A stretch of DNA of 64,000 bases from Bradyrhizobium cajani. Its GTDB lineage: Bacteria; Pseudomonadota; Alphaproteobacteria; Rhizobiales; Xanthobacteraceae. This document shows positions 43,557 through 52,088 of the stretch, piece after piece. A program made the translations under genes and the position numbers. Within the stretch, counting starts at the first letter, position 1. Every line of letters begins with the position of its first letter. The stretch lies in assembly GCF_009759665.1 (NCBI RefSeq), contig NZ_WQNE01000027.1:59190-123189 (forward strand), in the 5' to 3' direction. The notes beneath the pieces were generated by a model. It had not been told where the DNA came from. It was given only the letters and a program-made list of their open reading frames with translations, and did no database searches.

Positions 43557-43832
43557 ATCTGCTCTGCCCCCGCTCGGATCATGCCTGCAATAACGGTTGG
43601 GGGAGAATTCACCAATAGTTTGACGCCGCCCCGCTTGAATTTGGCAAAATCCTGACCACTTTGAGCCGACCTTGCCGACCGGGGGCGTCAGAAGAAAGGC
43701 TTGTGTATCAATGCTTTGGCTTGCTCTCCCTGGGCAAGGCACTATTCACTCTCAGGCAAGCCCGTCAGGACTTTGTCGCCTAGACTATGCTATAGAGCCA
43801 ACAAAACGAGCCAATTCGAAAGAGCAGATCCC

Positions 43833-44657
43833 ATGGCAGTGCATCAGGTCAATCCGGGAGGAAAGCTCGCGGCGCTCGATCCGATCTGGGACCGGATCCG
43901 GAGCGAAGCGGAGGACATCGTCCATCGCGAGCCGGAGCTTGCGACCTTCATTTATTCGATGGTGCTGCACCACAGCCGCCTCGAAGATTCCGTGATCCAC
44001 CGTCTCGCCGACCGCCTCGACCACTCCGCGCTGTCGGGCGATCTCGTGCGCCAGACCTATGACGAGGCGCTGCGCGACGATCCCGATCTCGGCAATGCCT
44101 TCCGCGCCGATCTCGTCGCCGTCTACGACCGCGATCCTGCGACCTCGCGCTTCATCGATCCCTTACTCTACTTCAAGGGTTTTCACGCGATCCAGACTCA
44201 TCGGCTGGCGCACTGGCTCTATTTGAAGGGCCGCAAGGATTTCGCGTATTATCTCCAGAGCCGCGCCTCTGCGGTGTTCCAGACCGACATCAATCCCGCC
44301 GCGCGCATCGGCCGCGGCATCTTCCTCGACCATGCCACCGGTTTCGTCTGCGGCGAGACCGCGGTGATCGAGGACGACGTCTCGATCCTGCACGGCGTCA
44401 CGCTCGGTGGCACCGGCAAGGAGAACGAGGACCGTCATCCCAAGATCCGCCACGGCGTCCTGATCGGTGCCGGCGCGAAGATCCTCGGCAACATCGAGAT
44501 TGGCCATTGCGCGCGCATTGCCGCCGGCTCGGTCGTGGTCAAGCCGGTGCCGCACAACGTGACGGTCGCGGGCGTGCCCGCCAAGATCGTCGGCGAAGCC
44601 GGCTGCGCCGAGCCGTCGCGCACCATGGATCAGATGATCAACGCGATGGGGCTTTGA
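43833..44657 (+). CDS. cysE: Serine O-acetyltransferase
   Basis: A 274-residue CysE, the first enzyme of cysteine synthesis: serine + acetyl-CoA gives O-acetylserine. The helical N-terminal domain is followed by left-handed beta-helix hexapeptides. The catalytic segment is FLDHATGFVCGETAVIEDDV (~165), with ILHGVTLGGTG and HPKIRHGVLIGAGAKILGN after it. ATG 43833 is chosen; the longer frame to 43701 is not coding. A GC hairpin follows the stop, then the DUF3126 gene, a pairing seen in many alphaproteobacteria. Confidence 0.95.
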   Translation: MAVHQVNPGGKLAALDPIWDRIRSEAEDIVHREPELATFIYSMVLHHSRLEDSVIHRLADRLDHSALSGDLVRQTYDEALRDDPDLGNAFRADLVAVYDRDPATSRFIDPLLYFKGFHAIQTHRLAHWLYLKGRKDFAYYLQSRASAVFQTDINPAARIGRGIFLDHATGFVCGETAVIEDDVSILHGVTLGGTGKENEDRHPKIRHGVLIGAGAKILGNIEIGHCARIAAGSVVVKPVPHNVTVAGVPAKIVGEAGCAEPSRTMDQMINAMGL

Positions 44658-44663
44658 TCTCGT

Positions 44664-44692
44664 GAGAAGTGCCGGATTCTCCGGCGCTTCTC
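44664..44692 (+). terminator. Hairpin after cysE
   Basis: GAGAAGTGCCGGA-TTC-TCCGGCGCTTCTC is a 13-bp stem with one G-T pair, six bases after the stop codon. The T-run is weak (AAATTCTTT), so termination may be partial. Confidence 0.6.
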
Positions 44693-44780
44693 GTCCCCAA
44701 ATTCTTTGGCAATTCATGCTGGCGGTTCGTCGCGTCTCGTCCTAAAACCCCGCCAACCAGATTTCGATTGGAGACTTGCC

Positions 44781-44999
44781 GTGGACGTCAAGGAAGTGAG
44801 AAAGCTCGACGCGTATCTGAAGCGCGTATTCGGCAATCCCAAGATCCGCGTCGTGCCGCGGCCGAAGAAGGACGATTCCGCCGAGGTCTATATCGGCGAG
44901 GAGTTCATCGGCGTGCTGTTCGTCGACGATGAGGACGACGATCGCTCGTTCCAGTTCCAGATGGCGATCCTCGAGGACGATCTCGTCGATCAGGAGTAG
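44781..44999 (+). CDS. DUF3126 family protein
   Basis: A 72-residue acidic protein, start GTG 44781 with GGAG eight bases upstream. It has a basic N-terminal helix (VRKLDAYLKRVFGNPKIRVV), a central EVYIGEEFIGVLFVDDE strand pair, and a very acidic end. Conserved in alphaproteobacteria next to cysE; function unknown. Confidence 0.9.
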   Translation: MDVKEVRKLDAYLKRVFGNPKIRVVPRPKKDDSAEVYIGEEFIGVLFVDDEDDDRSFQFQMAILEDDLVDQE

Positions 45000-45015
45000 C
45001 GGTCGATCTTACCGC

Positions 45016-45036
45016 GCCCCGCTTGCGGCGCGGGGC
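45016..45036 (+). terminator. GC hairpin after the DUF3126 gene
   Basis: GCCCCGC-TTGCGGC-GCGGGGC, seven-base arms 17 bp after the stop codon. No T-run, so only a candidate. Confidence 0.4.
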
Positions 45037-45065
45037 AATCGTATATGAGAGCGGTTTCCCTGCGG

Positions 45066-45199
45066 CCATCCTTCGAGACGCCCGCTTTAGGCGGGCTCCT
45101 CAGGATGAGGACGGAGCGCGCGGCAGCAGTTTCAACGGGCACCGATGCCGATCAGCCTCATCCTGAGGAGACCGCTGGAAGCGGTCGTCTCGAAGGACG
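45066..45199. repeat. CCTTCGAGACG inverted-repeat element
   Basis: CATCCTTCGAGACG pairs with CGTCTCGAAGGACG, and inner CTCCTCAGGATGAG pairs with CTCATCCTGAGGAG. This is another dispersed palindrome typical of Bradyrhizobium genomes. Confidence 0.85.
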
Positions 45200-45462
45200 A
45201 GGCGCGCGCTCAGGCGCAGCGCCAAACGGCCACATGCGATGACCCTGGCTTGCGGGTGAGGGGGAGTCTCCGCGAATCCAACTCTCACTGACCCCGTGGA
45301 GGGTCCCACTCACCCCGCAAGCGGGGCGAGGGAGCGCAGCGGGGATTCTGGATTGCTTCGCGATGCGTGCCGGTGCGGTGCTGCGGCGTCGTTCCACCGG
45401 CGATGGTCCGTCGGCCGATATCACCCTACGCGCTGATCGGGCGGGGCACGTCTCAGGCAAAA

Positions 45463-47232
45463 TCAGTTGCAAACTTCAGCCTGCGAGCTCCCACTAGGGC
45501 CGATAAACCCTGGCGCGCCGCGCTCAAGCCTGCATCCCGGGCGCACCGGCCGACACCCGGCGGCCGAGCAGAACATTTGAGCCGAGGACTTTGCTTGCGG
45601 CTTGGGTGGAGTTGCCTCCGTCTGTTGGCGCTCCCTGTCGCGCGCCTTTGACTCGTCGCGAGTGGCGACCGGCTTCTTGTCCTGGACCTTCTCGCACTCG
45701 TTATCGTCGTTGACGCGATAGTCGGCGCGGCATGCGATCTTCACGCAAGCATCGCCGTCGGCCTTGAAGCCGTGATCGCACACCAGCGGGCAGACCCGGC
45801 CCGGCTTGGCCCTAATGGCGTCGAGCGCGTCGAAGCTCGCCAGCTTGGTGTCGAACTTCGTTCCCGCATATTTGTTGAACAGCGTCAGCGAGCGTTGCGA
45901 TGACGCATTCCAGTCGCCGTCGGCAGCTGCGGTCAAGCAGCCGACGCGGCGCAACTCCGACTGTACCAGTTTCGCTGTCTCCTGCGGAGACAGGCTCGGC
46001 TGCGCTGGCGCGGGACTTACGGCCGCCACCTTCTGCTCATTCTCGGAAGACTGCTTGTCGGCCGTCGCCTTCGCCGCTGCGGCCTCGGCGTCCTTCCGCC
46101 GCTGCTCGGCGGCGGCCGCCTTGGCCTCCTCGATCTGCTTGGCCTTTTCCGCCGCGGCCTTGGCGTCTTCAGCGGCCTTGGCGGCCGCAGCCGCTTTTTC
46201 CTGTTCGGCTTTCTTGGCTCGCTCGGCCACGAGCCGAGACTTCTCGTCCTCGGCCTGCCTGGCCTTCTCCGCTGCGGCGGCGCGGGTTTCTTCGGCGGCG
46301 ATCTTGTTCAGCTGGCCTTTGGCGAGATCGGCATAGAAACCGCTGGGAAAGCGGCTAAGGAAGGCTGTCCATCCGTCACGCGTACCCAGTTGAAGCGCCA
46401 GTTCGTAATCGCGTCGGATTTCGCTGTCCGGGTTGGCCTGCGGGCCCGGCGCTGCTGCCGGCTTGGCAGGGACGAGCGCCACGTCATCGCCGCCGAGCGA
46501 GCCGTACACATACGGTTCCTGCTTGTAGCCGGTGGTCTTGAGGACGTCGTCGCGCACGAAGCCGAACGCCTTGCGCAGGTCGAGGCCCGGCGTCGGCAGG
46601 CGCTCGGCCAGAGCGGTGGCAAACGGGCTGTTCTTCGCGTCACCATCCGAGGCGGTCGAGCCCGCCTTCGCCGCGTAGGCAATCATGGTGTTCGGGCTGG
46701 TCGGCTCGACCTTGGCGAGGCCGCGGCCGATGGCACGCGAGGCGACCGTCCGCTTCATGGTTTTGGCGAACGGATTGTCGCGGCAGGCGTCCAGGATGAC
46801 GAGCCGGAGCTGCTTGGCCGGCTCGACAGCGAACAGCGCGCGGTCGAGCGCAACCGTCTCGTCGAGCACGTCGCCGTCGGTTTCCAGCGCAGCATCGGTG
46901 GGAATGAGGTAGTTCGTCCCGTCGAGTTCGATGCCGTGCCCGGCATAATAAATCACGGCAACCTCGGCATCGCGGGTCCGGCCCGCGAACTCGCGCAACG
47001 ACCTGCGCATGTCGGCGGCGTTGAGGTCGAGCCTGACATCGACATTGTCGAAACCCGCCTTCTTGAACATGCCGCCGATCAAGGTGGCATCGTTCGCCGG
47101 GTTGGTCAGTTTAGGCACGCTCTTGTAGGCGGAATTGCCAATCACCAGCGCGACACGCTTCTCGGCCTGCGCCGATCCGCTGCCAAGCCAGACCGCAAGA
47201 ATGATCATACCAAGAAACCGAAGCGCGCCCAT
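45463..47232 (-). CDS. Secreted caspase-family (C14) protein with coiled coil, copy A
   Basis: A 589-residue protein. A ~23-residue Sec signal (ends GSAQAEK) precedes a caspase-like domain: VALVIGNSAYKSVPKLTNPA (~26), catalytic His in YYAGHGIELDG (~97) and Cys in LDACRDNPFAK (~150). Then come PYVYGSL, a SEL/TPR-like helix (GWTAFLSRFPSGFYADLAKG), ~110 residues of Ala/Lys/Glu/Arg coiled coil, a peptidoglycan-binding-like segment (SELRRVGCLTAAADGDWN) and a Cys-rich tail (VCPLVCDHGFKADGDAC). Probably periplasmic. It is the downstream member of a tandem pair. Confidence 0.92.
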   Translation of the reverse strand: MGALRFLGMIILAVWLGSGSAQAEKRVALVIGNSAYKSVPKLTNPANDATLIGGMFKKAGFDNVDVRLDLNAADMRRSLREFAGRTRDAEVAVIYYAGHGIELDGTNYLIPTDAALETDGDVLDETVALDRALFAVEPAKQLRLVILDACRDNPFAKTMKRTVASRAIGRGLAKVEPTSPNTMIAYAAKAGSTASDGDAKNSPFATALAERLPTPGLDLRKAFGFVRDDVLKTTGYKQEPYVYGSLGGDDVALVPAKPAAAPGPQANPDSEIRRDYELALQLGTRDGWTAFLSRFPSGFYADLAKGQLNKIAAEETRAAAAEKARQAEDEKSRLVAERAKKAEQEKAAAAAKAAEDAKAAAEKAKQIEEAKAAAAEQRRKDAEAAAAKATADKQSSENEQKVAAVSPAPAQPSLSPQETAKLVQSELRRVGCLTAAADGDWNASSQRSLTLFNKYAGTKFDTKLASFDALDAIRAKPGRVCPLVCDHGFKADGDACVKIACRADYRVNDDNECEKVQDKKPVATRDESKARDRERQQTEATPPKPQAKSSAQMFCSAAGCRPVRPGCRLERGAPGFIGPSGSSQAEVCN

Positions 47233-47356
47233 TGCAGCCCCAAATCATAAAGTGACCAGCGTCGTCAGAGTGCAGCCGAGAGCAACTCCATTTGCGTGAC
47301 CATCGTCACAACGGCGTGCCACGATTGAAGAAGCCACGGCACGCGTGAGCTTGTCC

Positions 47357-49183
47357 TCAGTTGCAGACCTCGACGTTGCTCGAGCCTTTTTGCTCAAGCC
47401 GACAGCCGGAGCGAACGGGGCGACAACCCACTGTAGCGGCGCAATATATTTGCCCGCTCGTCTGAGGCTTCGCTGGTTTGGATTCGATCTGCTTCCGCTC
47501 CGCATCCCGCGTGTTGGCATCCTCGCGTCTCACAACCGGCTTCTTGTCTTGGATCTTCTCACACTCATTATCGTCATTGACGCGATAACCGGCGCGGCAT
47601 GCGATCTTCACACATGCGTCGCCATCGGCCTTGAAGCCGTGATCGCACACCAGTGGGCAGACCCGGCCCGGCTTGGCCTTGATGGCGTCGAGCGCGTCGA
47701 GGTTCGCCTGCTTGGCGTCGAACTTCGTTCCCGCATATTTGTTGAACAGAGTCAGGGAGCGTTGCGATGACGCATTCCAGTCGCCATCGGCAGCGGTCGC
47801 CAGACAGCCGACGCGGCGCAGTTCGGACTGCACCAGCTTCGCCGTCTCTGCGGGGGACAGGGTGGGCTGTGATGAGGTCGGCGCAACGGCTGCAACTCTC
47901 TGTGCGCTGTCGGCCACTTGCTGTTTCTCGGTCGCCTGCTTCTCGGCGGCAGCCCTGTCGTTGGCCAGCTTGTCGGCCAGCGCCTTCTCGGCGGCCTGCT
48001 TGTCGGCGAGCGCCTTTGCCGCTGCGGCCTCGGCGTCCTTCCGCCGCTGCTCGGCCGCGGCCGCCTTGGCCTCCTCGATCTGCTTGGCCTTCTCCGCCGC
48101 GGCCTTGGCGTCTTCAGCGGCCTTGGCGGCCGCAGCCGCTTTCTCCTGTTCGGCTTTCTTGGCCCGTTCGGCCACGAGCCGGGACTTCTCGTCCTCGGCC
48201 TGCCTGGCCTTTTCCGCAGCGGTGGCGCGGGTTTCTTCGGCGCCGATCTTGTTCAGCTGGCCTTTGGCGAGATCGGCATAGAAGCCACTCGGAAAGCGAT
48301 TGAGGAAGGCCGTCCATCCGTCACGCGTACCCAGCTGAAGCGCCAGTTCATAGTCGCGACGGATTTCGGCGTCGGGGTTGGCCTGCGGTCCGGCGACGAC
48401 CGGCTTCGCTGCAACCAGCGGCACGTCATCGCCACCGAGCGAGCCGTACACATACGGCTCCTGCTTGTAACCGGTGGTCTTGAGGACGTCGTCGCGCACG
48501 AAGCCGAAGGCCTTGCGCAGATCGAGGCCCGGCATCGGCAGACGCTCGACCAGAGCGGTGGCAAACGGGCTGTTCTTGGCATCACCGTCCGAGGCGGTCG
48601 AGCCTGCCTTCGCGGCGAAGGCAACCATGGTGTTCGGGCTGGTCGGCTCGACCTTGGCCAGGCCGCGGCCGATGGCGCGCGAGGCAACCGTCCGCTTCAT
48701 CGACTTGGCGAAGGGATTGTCGCGGCAGGCGTCCAGGATGACGAGGCGCAGTTGCTTGGCCGGCTCGATGGCAAACAGCACCCTGTCGAGCGGGAACGCC
48801 TCGTCGAGAACATCGGTATCGGTCTCCAACGCGGCATCGGTCGGGATCAGATAGTTGGTGCCGTCGAGCTCGATGCCGTGGCCGGCGTAGTAGATCACCG
48901 CGACATCGGCCTCGCGGGCCTTGCCGCCGAATTCGCGCAGCGCCTTGCGCATCTCGACCACGTTCAGGTCGAGCTTGACGTCGACCGTTTCGAACCCGGC
49001 CTTCCGGAACATGCCGCCGACCAGCGCGGCATCGTTCGCGGGGTTCGCGAGCCTCGCCACGTTCTTGTAGGCCGAGTTGCCCATGACGAGCGCGACGCGC
49101 TTCTCGGCCAGCGCAGAGCTGGTCCCAAGCCCAGTCGAAAGCCACGTCGCAAGAATCAATAAAACAAACAGCCGAAGCCGCAT
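47357..49183 (-). CDS. Secreted caspase-family (C14) protein with coiled coil, copy B
   Basis: A 608-residue paralogue of the gene at 45463 with the same order: Sec signal (ends SALAEK), caspase-like domain (YYAGHGIELDG, LDACRDNPFAK), FYADLAKG helix, coiled coil, SELRRVGC segment and Cys-rich tail, both proteins ending EVCN. Copy B has about 30 extra coiled-coil residues (ALADKQAAEKALADKLAND). ATG 49183 is chosen over the frame start at 49324. The two genes are 124 bp apart; much of the middle is nearly identical at the DNA level, pointing to recent duplication or gene conversion. Confidence 0.92.
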   Translation of the reverse strand: MRLRLFVLLILATWLSTGLGTSSALAEKRVALVMGNSAYKNVARLANPANDAALVGGMFRKAGFETVDVKLDLNVVEMRKALREFGGKAREADVAVIYYAGHGIELDGTNYLIPTDAALETDTDVLDEAFPLDRVLFAIEPAKQLRLVILDACRDNPFAKSMKRTVASRAIGRGLAKVEPTSPNTMVAFAAKAGSTASDGDAKNSPFATALVERLPMPGLDLRKAFGFVRDDVLKTTGYKQEPYVYGSLGGDDVPLVAAKPVVAGPQANPDAEIRRDYELALQLGTRDGWTAFLNRFPSGFYADLAKGQLNKIGAEETRATAAEKARQAEDEKSRLVAERAKKAEQEKAAAAAKAAEDAKAAAEKAKQIEEAKAAAAEQRRKDAEAAAAKALADKQAAEKALADKLANDRAAAEKQATEKQQVADSAQRVAAVAPTSSQPTLSPAETAKLVQSELRRVGCLATAADGDWNASSQRSLTLFNKYAGTKFDAKQANLDALDAIKAKPGRVCPLVCDHGFKADGDACVKIACRAGYRVNDDNECEKIQDKKPVVRREDANTRDAERKQIESKPAKPQTSGQIYCAATVGCRPVRSGCRLEQKGSSNVEVCN

Positions 49184-49493
49184 TCCAGCCCCCGAATGCA
49201 ATAGCGTCAGATTATTCGCAGAATGACCAAGTGCAAATCTACGATCAGTGATGTCAGTCACACATCGGTGCGGGGCGATCCGGGCAATTCCGGTACCGGG
49301 TGGAAGATGCGCAACCGCATCCATTCAAATCGATCTCCCCCATGATGCCCATTGTGCCCCTGTTTTGCCCGACGGGTCAAGGTGTAATTCGAAAAATACG
49401 AAAATGCTCGATGCCGCCAATGCTTGGCTACTGTGCATGGGGTTGTTTTCGAAGTTTTTTATTTTGGAGGCCGCGGCAGGCAGAAGGCCGCGC
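49184..49493. other. 310-bp intergenic region
   Basis: Upstream of caspase copy B on the minus strand and beyond the stop of the gene at 49494. It is AT-richer than its flanks (CGAAAAATACGAAAATGC, TTTTTTATTTTGG), consistent with a promoter for the caspase genes. I find no small gene or palindrome. Confidence 0.5.
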
Positions 49494-50201
49494 TCAGCCC
49501 TTCGGCCCGCGCAGCTGCGCCGTCAGCCTGTCCATCGCCTCCGCCAGGTCGCGCCATTGCGACAGCCAGCTCCGCGGAAAGCGGAAGGTGAGGTCGGCGC
49601 CGCCGACGCGGCGCTCGGAGAGGCACATGCCGGGCGTCGCCGCATCGCGCGTGCAGCGCGCGGTCAGCGCGGGGCTTGCGGCGGAATAGAGGTCCTCGCT
49701 GCCGTAAGGGGTGTCGGCGCGGAACATCCGCATCGTCAGGCCTTCCTCGGGCTGGGTTGCGGCCTGGTCGAGATAGCGCGGATAGATCGTGGCTGTTCGC
49801 TGCTCGGGCGGGAGCGCATCGTGATGGGCCGCGATCGACAGGAAGATGCGGTCGATCGGCTGCATCGCCGCATCGACCGTCTCGGCGGTGACGTGCTTCG
49901 GAGCGCCCGGCGGCTCCAGCGAGGGATAGAGGAAGTCGAGGTCGAGGCGCTCCTGCGGCCCGGAGTGGCGCTGGATCTTCATCCGGATCGCGGATATCGG
50001 CAGGTTGAACAGCGTGCCGCCGACGCTCACCGGCAGCTTGTCCGGCGCGTTGGCGCCCCTCGTGGCCCAGGTCGGCCACAGCAGGTAGGCGACGAGCGCA
50101 ACCGCGCTCACCGCGGCTGCGCTGCTGAGCAGGATCGGGACGAGATGCGCCCGAGTCTGCGTCCCGCGGGACCGGGGGGAGGTTGCCGAAAACACCGTCA
50201 T
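49494..50201 (-). CDS. Membrane-anchored protein of unknown function
   Basis: A 235-residue protein with one N-terminal membrane helix (LVPILLSSAAAVSAVALVAYL, ~21-41) and a periplasmic remainder. FNLPISAIRMKIQR, LDLDFLYPSLEPP and SERRVGGADLTFRFPRSWLS look like a small beta domain; two cysteines (TARCTRD, GMCLSE) could form a disulfide. The ATG at 50201 is used since the frame upstream is not coding-like. Function not recognised. It diverges from the gene at 50423. Confidence 0.82.
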   Translation of the reverse strand: MTVFSATSPRSRGTQTRAHLVPILLSSAAAVSAVALVAYLLWPTWATRGANAPDKLPVSVGGTLFNLPISAIRMKIQRHSGPQERLDLDFLYPSLEPPGAPKHVTAETVDAAMQPIDRIFLSIAAHHDALPPEQRTATIYPRYLDQAATQPEEGLTMRMFRADTPYGSEDLYSAASPALTARCTRDAATPGMCLSERRVGGADLTFRFPRSWLSQWRDLAEAMDRLTAQLRGPKG

Positions 50202-50335
50202 GAAGCCGCACGCGTGAGGTCGAAGTCGGCCTGTGGCCGACGAATCAGCGCGAATATGCCACGCGACGGCCAATTCGCGCAGCGTTCCGCCAGTCGGGAA
50301 CAGGAGAGGGCCCCTGCGTGGAGCGGCTGCCGTCG

Positions 50336-50350
50336 TTAACCTTCCCTTAA
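50336..50350. promoter_or_regulatory. Candidate CtrA box
   Basis: TTAACCTTCCCTTAA has the exact TTAA-N7-TTAA layout of the full CtrA recognition site. It is 73 bp before the start codon of the membrane protein at 50423 and followed by GATAATGT, a possible -10. A second GTTAACC lies 14 bp downstream. Confidence 0.6.
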
Positions 50351-50422
50351 GGATAATGTAGCGTTAACCCGCACTCTTTGTCACAGGAAGGCTCTGGCGT
50401 TGCGTAAGGGCGGACCGTTCCG

Positions 50423-50752
50423 ATGACACCTGAAGCTCTCAATACTTTCTTCGCGATCGGTATCGGCTTTGCGCTCGCGGGCGCGCTCGTGAACGGATAC
50501 CAGGCGGTCGCGCAGCGGCCCGCCGGCTTCGGCCTGTTGCAGGACGGCGTGGCCCCGAAGACTTTCGCGGCGGTGCCGTTCCTGGTGTTCGCCGCGCCCT
50601 TCATCATCATGCGCAACACGCTGCGCGGTATGCGGGTGGAAAGCCGCCGCGTCGAGTTCGTGATGATGGCAACCCTCATCGCGGGCTTCTGGAGCATGAT
50701 GAGCGGCACCTTCTTCCTGATGACGCTGCGCGCGGCCGGCGTGCTGGCCTGA
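50423..50752 (+). CDS. Small integral membrane protein (DUF6949-like)
   Basis: A 109-residue protein with three hydrophobic helices (TFFAIGIGFALAGALVNGY, FAAVPFLVFAAPFIIMRN, VMMATLIAGFWSMMSGTFFL). This pattern fits a conserved rhizobial membrane family of unknown function; the DUF number is from memory and uncertain. It has a candidate CtrA site upstream. It precedes the gamma-carbonic anhydrase by 97 bp. Confidence 0.82.
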   Translation: MTPEALNTFFAIGIGFALAGALVNGYQAVAQRPAGFGLLQDGVAPKTFAAVPFLVFAAPFIIMRNTLRGMRVESRRVEFVMMATLIAGFWSMMSGTFFLMTLRAAGVLA

Positions 50753-50849
50753 CCGCAGCCCTTGCGGGCCGCACGGCCCTTTGCGTCCAGTCCCTTTGCG
50801 TCCAAGCCATCGTTTCGCTATGCCAGGATCGTCCTGACAGGAGACCTCC

Positions 50850-51380
50850 ATGGCGATCTACGAGCTCGACGGGCAGGCGCCCGATCTTCCCGCCGACGGC
50901 GATTATTTCATCGCGGAGACCGCCACCGTGATCGGCCGCGTGCGCCTGAAGGCCGGCGCCAGCGTCTGGTTCGGCGCGGTGCTGCGCGGCGACAATGAGT
51001 GGATCGAGATCGGCGAGGGCGCCAACGTGCAGGACGGCTCGACCTGCCACACCGATCTCGGCTTTCCGCTCGTGATCGGCAGGAACTGCACGGTCGGCCA
51101 CAACGTCATCCTGCACGGCTGCACCATCGAGGAAGGCGCGCTCGTCGGCATGGGCGCGATCGTGATGAACGGCGCCAAGATCGGCCGCAACAGCATCGTC
51201 GGCGCCGGCTCGGTCATCACCGAGGGCAAGGAATTCCCCGAGCGCTCCCTGATCATCGGTTCCCCCGCGCGCGTCATCCGCACGCTCGATGACGCGCAGG
51301 TGCAGCGGATGGGGAGCGCGGCGAAGTTCTATGTCGCCAACGGCCCGCGCTTCAAGAAGGGCCTGAAGCGGATCGGCTGA
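50850..51380 (+). CDS. Gamma-carbonic anhydrase family protein
   Basis: A 176-residue left-handed beta-helix protein. The zinc histidines are in STCHTDLGFP (~68), VGHNVILHGC (~85 and ~90), with the neighbouring ARGDNEW-like loop (RGDNEWIEIGEGANVQDG). Proteins of this type (YrdA/PaaY/CaiE) hydrate CO2 weakly or act as thioesterases. GGAGACCTCC precedes the ATG. Confidence 0.93.
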   Translation: MAIYELDGQAPDLPADGDYFIAETATVIGRVRLKAGASVWFGAVLRGDNEWIEIGEGANVQDGSTCHTDLGFPLVIGRNCTVGHNVILHGCTIEEGALVGMGAIVMNGAKIGRNSIVGAGSVITEGKEFPERSLIIGSPARVIRTLDDAQVQRMGSAAKFYVANGPRFKKGLKRIG

Positions 51381-51382
51381 GC

Positions 51383-51547
51383 TCAACTGCCATCGGACCC
51401 GCGCCCTTCGATCGCGCCTGCCACCTTCTCGTGGCCGGCGGCCCACAGCGCGTGCTCGTCGCTGCCGGCCGAATAGGGATTGGCTCCGGCCGGGATGTTG
51501 TCGCGCGCGGCGCGTTCGCCCTCTGCAAAAGGATCGCGATCGGTCAT
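51383..51547 (-). CDS. Small protein resembling the Rmf/CrpP family
   Basis: A 54-residue protein beginning MTDRDPFAEGERAARDN. The pattern FAxGxxAA-(x)n-NPYxxGS-(x)-HxxWxxG resembles ribosome modulation factor/CrpP-fold small proteins (GxxA...CPY...W..GW). The resemblance is short, so the assignment is tentative. GAGG lies 9 bases before the ATG. Its stop is 2 bp from the end of the convergent carbonic anhydrase gene. Confidence 0.65.
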   Translation of the reverse strand: MTDRDPFAEGERAARDNIPAGANPYSAGSDEHALWAAGHEKVAGAIEGRGSDGS

Positions 51548-51640
51548 CGCGATTGGCCTCCTCGCTTTCAAGCTGATGTGACGGCCTTTGTTCCGGAACC
51601 GGCGTTCGCGGCAGCGGTTGACCGGCAAAGGAGAATTCCG

Positions 51641-51985
51641 ATGGCCAGATCGTCCGCAACCGGTTCAATCAAGACCATGATCGTGATCGTCGCACTCGCG
51701 GCGATGCCGTCCGTCTCGTTTGCGCAAGCGACCGGCGGCTCTGCGGGATCGACCGGAGGTTCTGCGGCGGCAACCGGAGGCTCGGCCGGATCGACCGGAG
51801 GTGTCGCCAACTCTCCGGCTCCGCCGCCCGGCACCAACAGCCTGGGGACGGCCCAATCGTCCGGCGCGAATGCCGCTCCCGGGGTCACGACCGGCACCGG
51901 TGCAGGCGAGGCGGCTGATGCCACCGTCAACACCGAGAACCGGATGCTCGACAAGAAGATGAAGAGCATCTGTCGCGGCTGCTGA
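51641..51985 (+). CDS. Secreted Gly/Ser/Thr-rich repeat protein
   Basis: A 114-residue exported protein. AAAGGAG precedes ATG 51641. A Sec signal (TMIVIVALAAMPSVSFAQA) is followed by four 7-residue repeats of the type TGGSAGS, then a low-complexity Pro/Gly/Ala stretch and a conserved-looking C-terminus (NTENRMLDKKMKSICRGC) with two cysteines. Function unknown; such proteins are frequent in Bradyrhizobium. Confidence 0.82.
   Translation: MARSSATGSIKTMIVIVALAAMPSVSFAQATGGSAGSTGGSAAATGGSAGSTGGVANSPAPPPGTNSLGTAQSSGANAAPGVTTGTGAGEAADATVNTENRMLDKKMKSICRGC
51731..51814 (+). repeat. 21-bp tandem repeat, four units, inside the secreted protein gene
   Basis: Four in-frame 21-bp units encode TGGSAGS, TGGSAAA, TGGSAGS and TGGVANS. 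Unit number can vary without a frameshift. Confidence 0.85.
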
Positions 51986-52088
51986 TGCTCGCGCGGAAGT
52001 GAGACAGTGTGGCTGTCAGGAATGCCCAGGGGACGTTAGCTTGATCCTGTGTTGAAGCGTGGAGCGTGTCCACGCGGAGGATCGAGTG

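Larger units (their letters stand above)
45000..45462. other. 463-bp gene-free region with repeats
   Basis: No convincing gene. It contains the hairpin at 45016, an inverted-repeat element (45066-45199), and a stretch with GGTGAGGGGGA and CACCCCGCAAGCGGGGCGAG like the element at 3646. It appears to be a landing zone for dispersed repeats upstream of the caspase genes' 3' ends. Confidence 0.6.

Noticed and set aside
45045..45242. 65-codon plus-strand frame
   Set aside because: It translates an inverted-repeat element and has no ribosome binding site.
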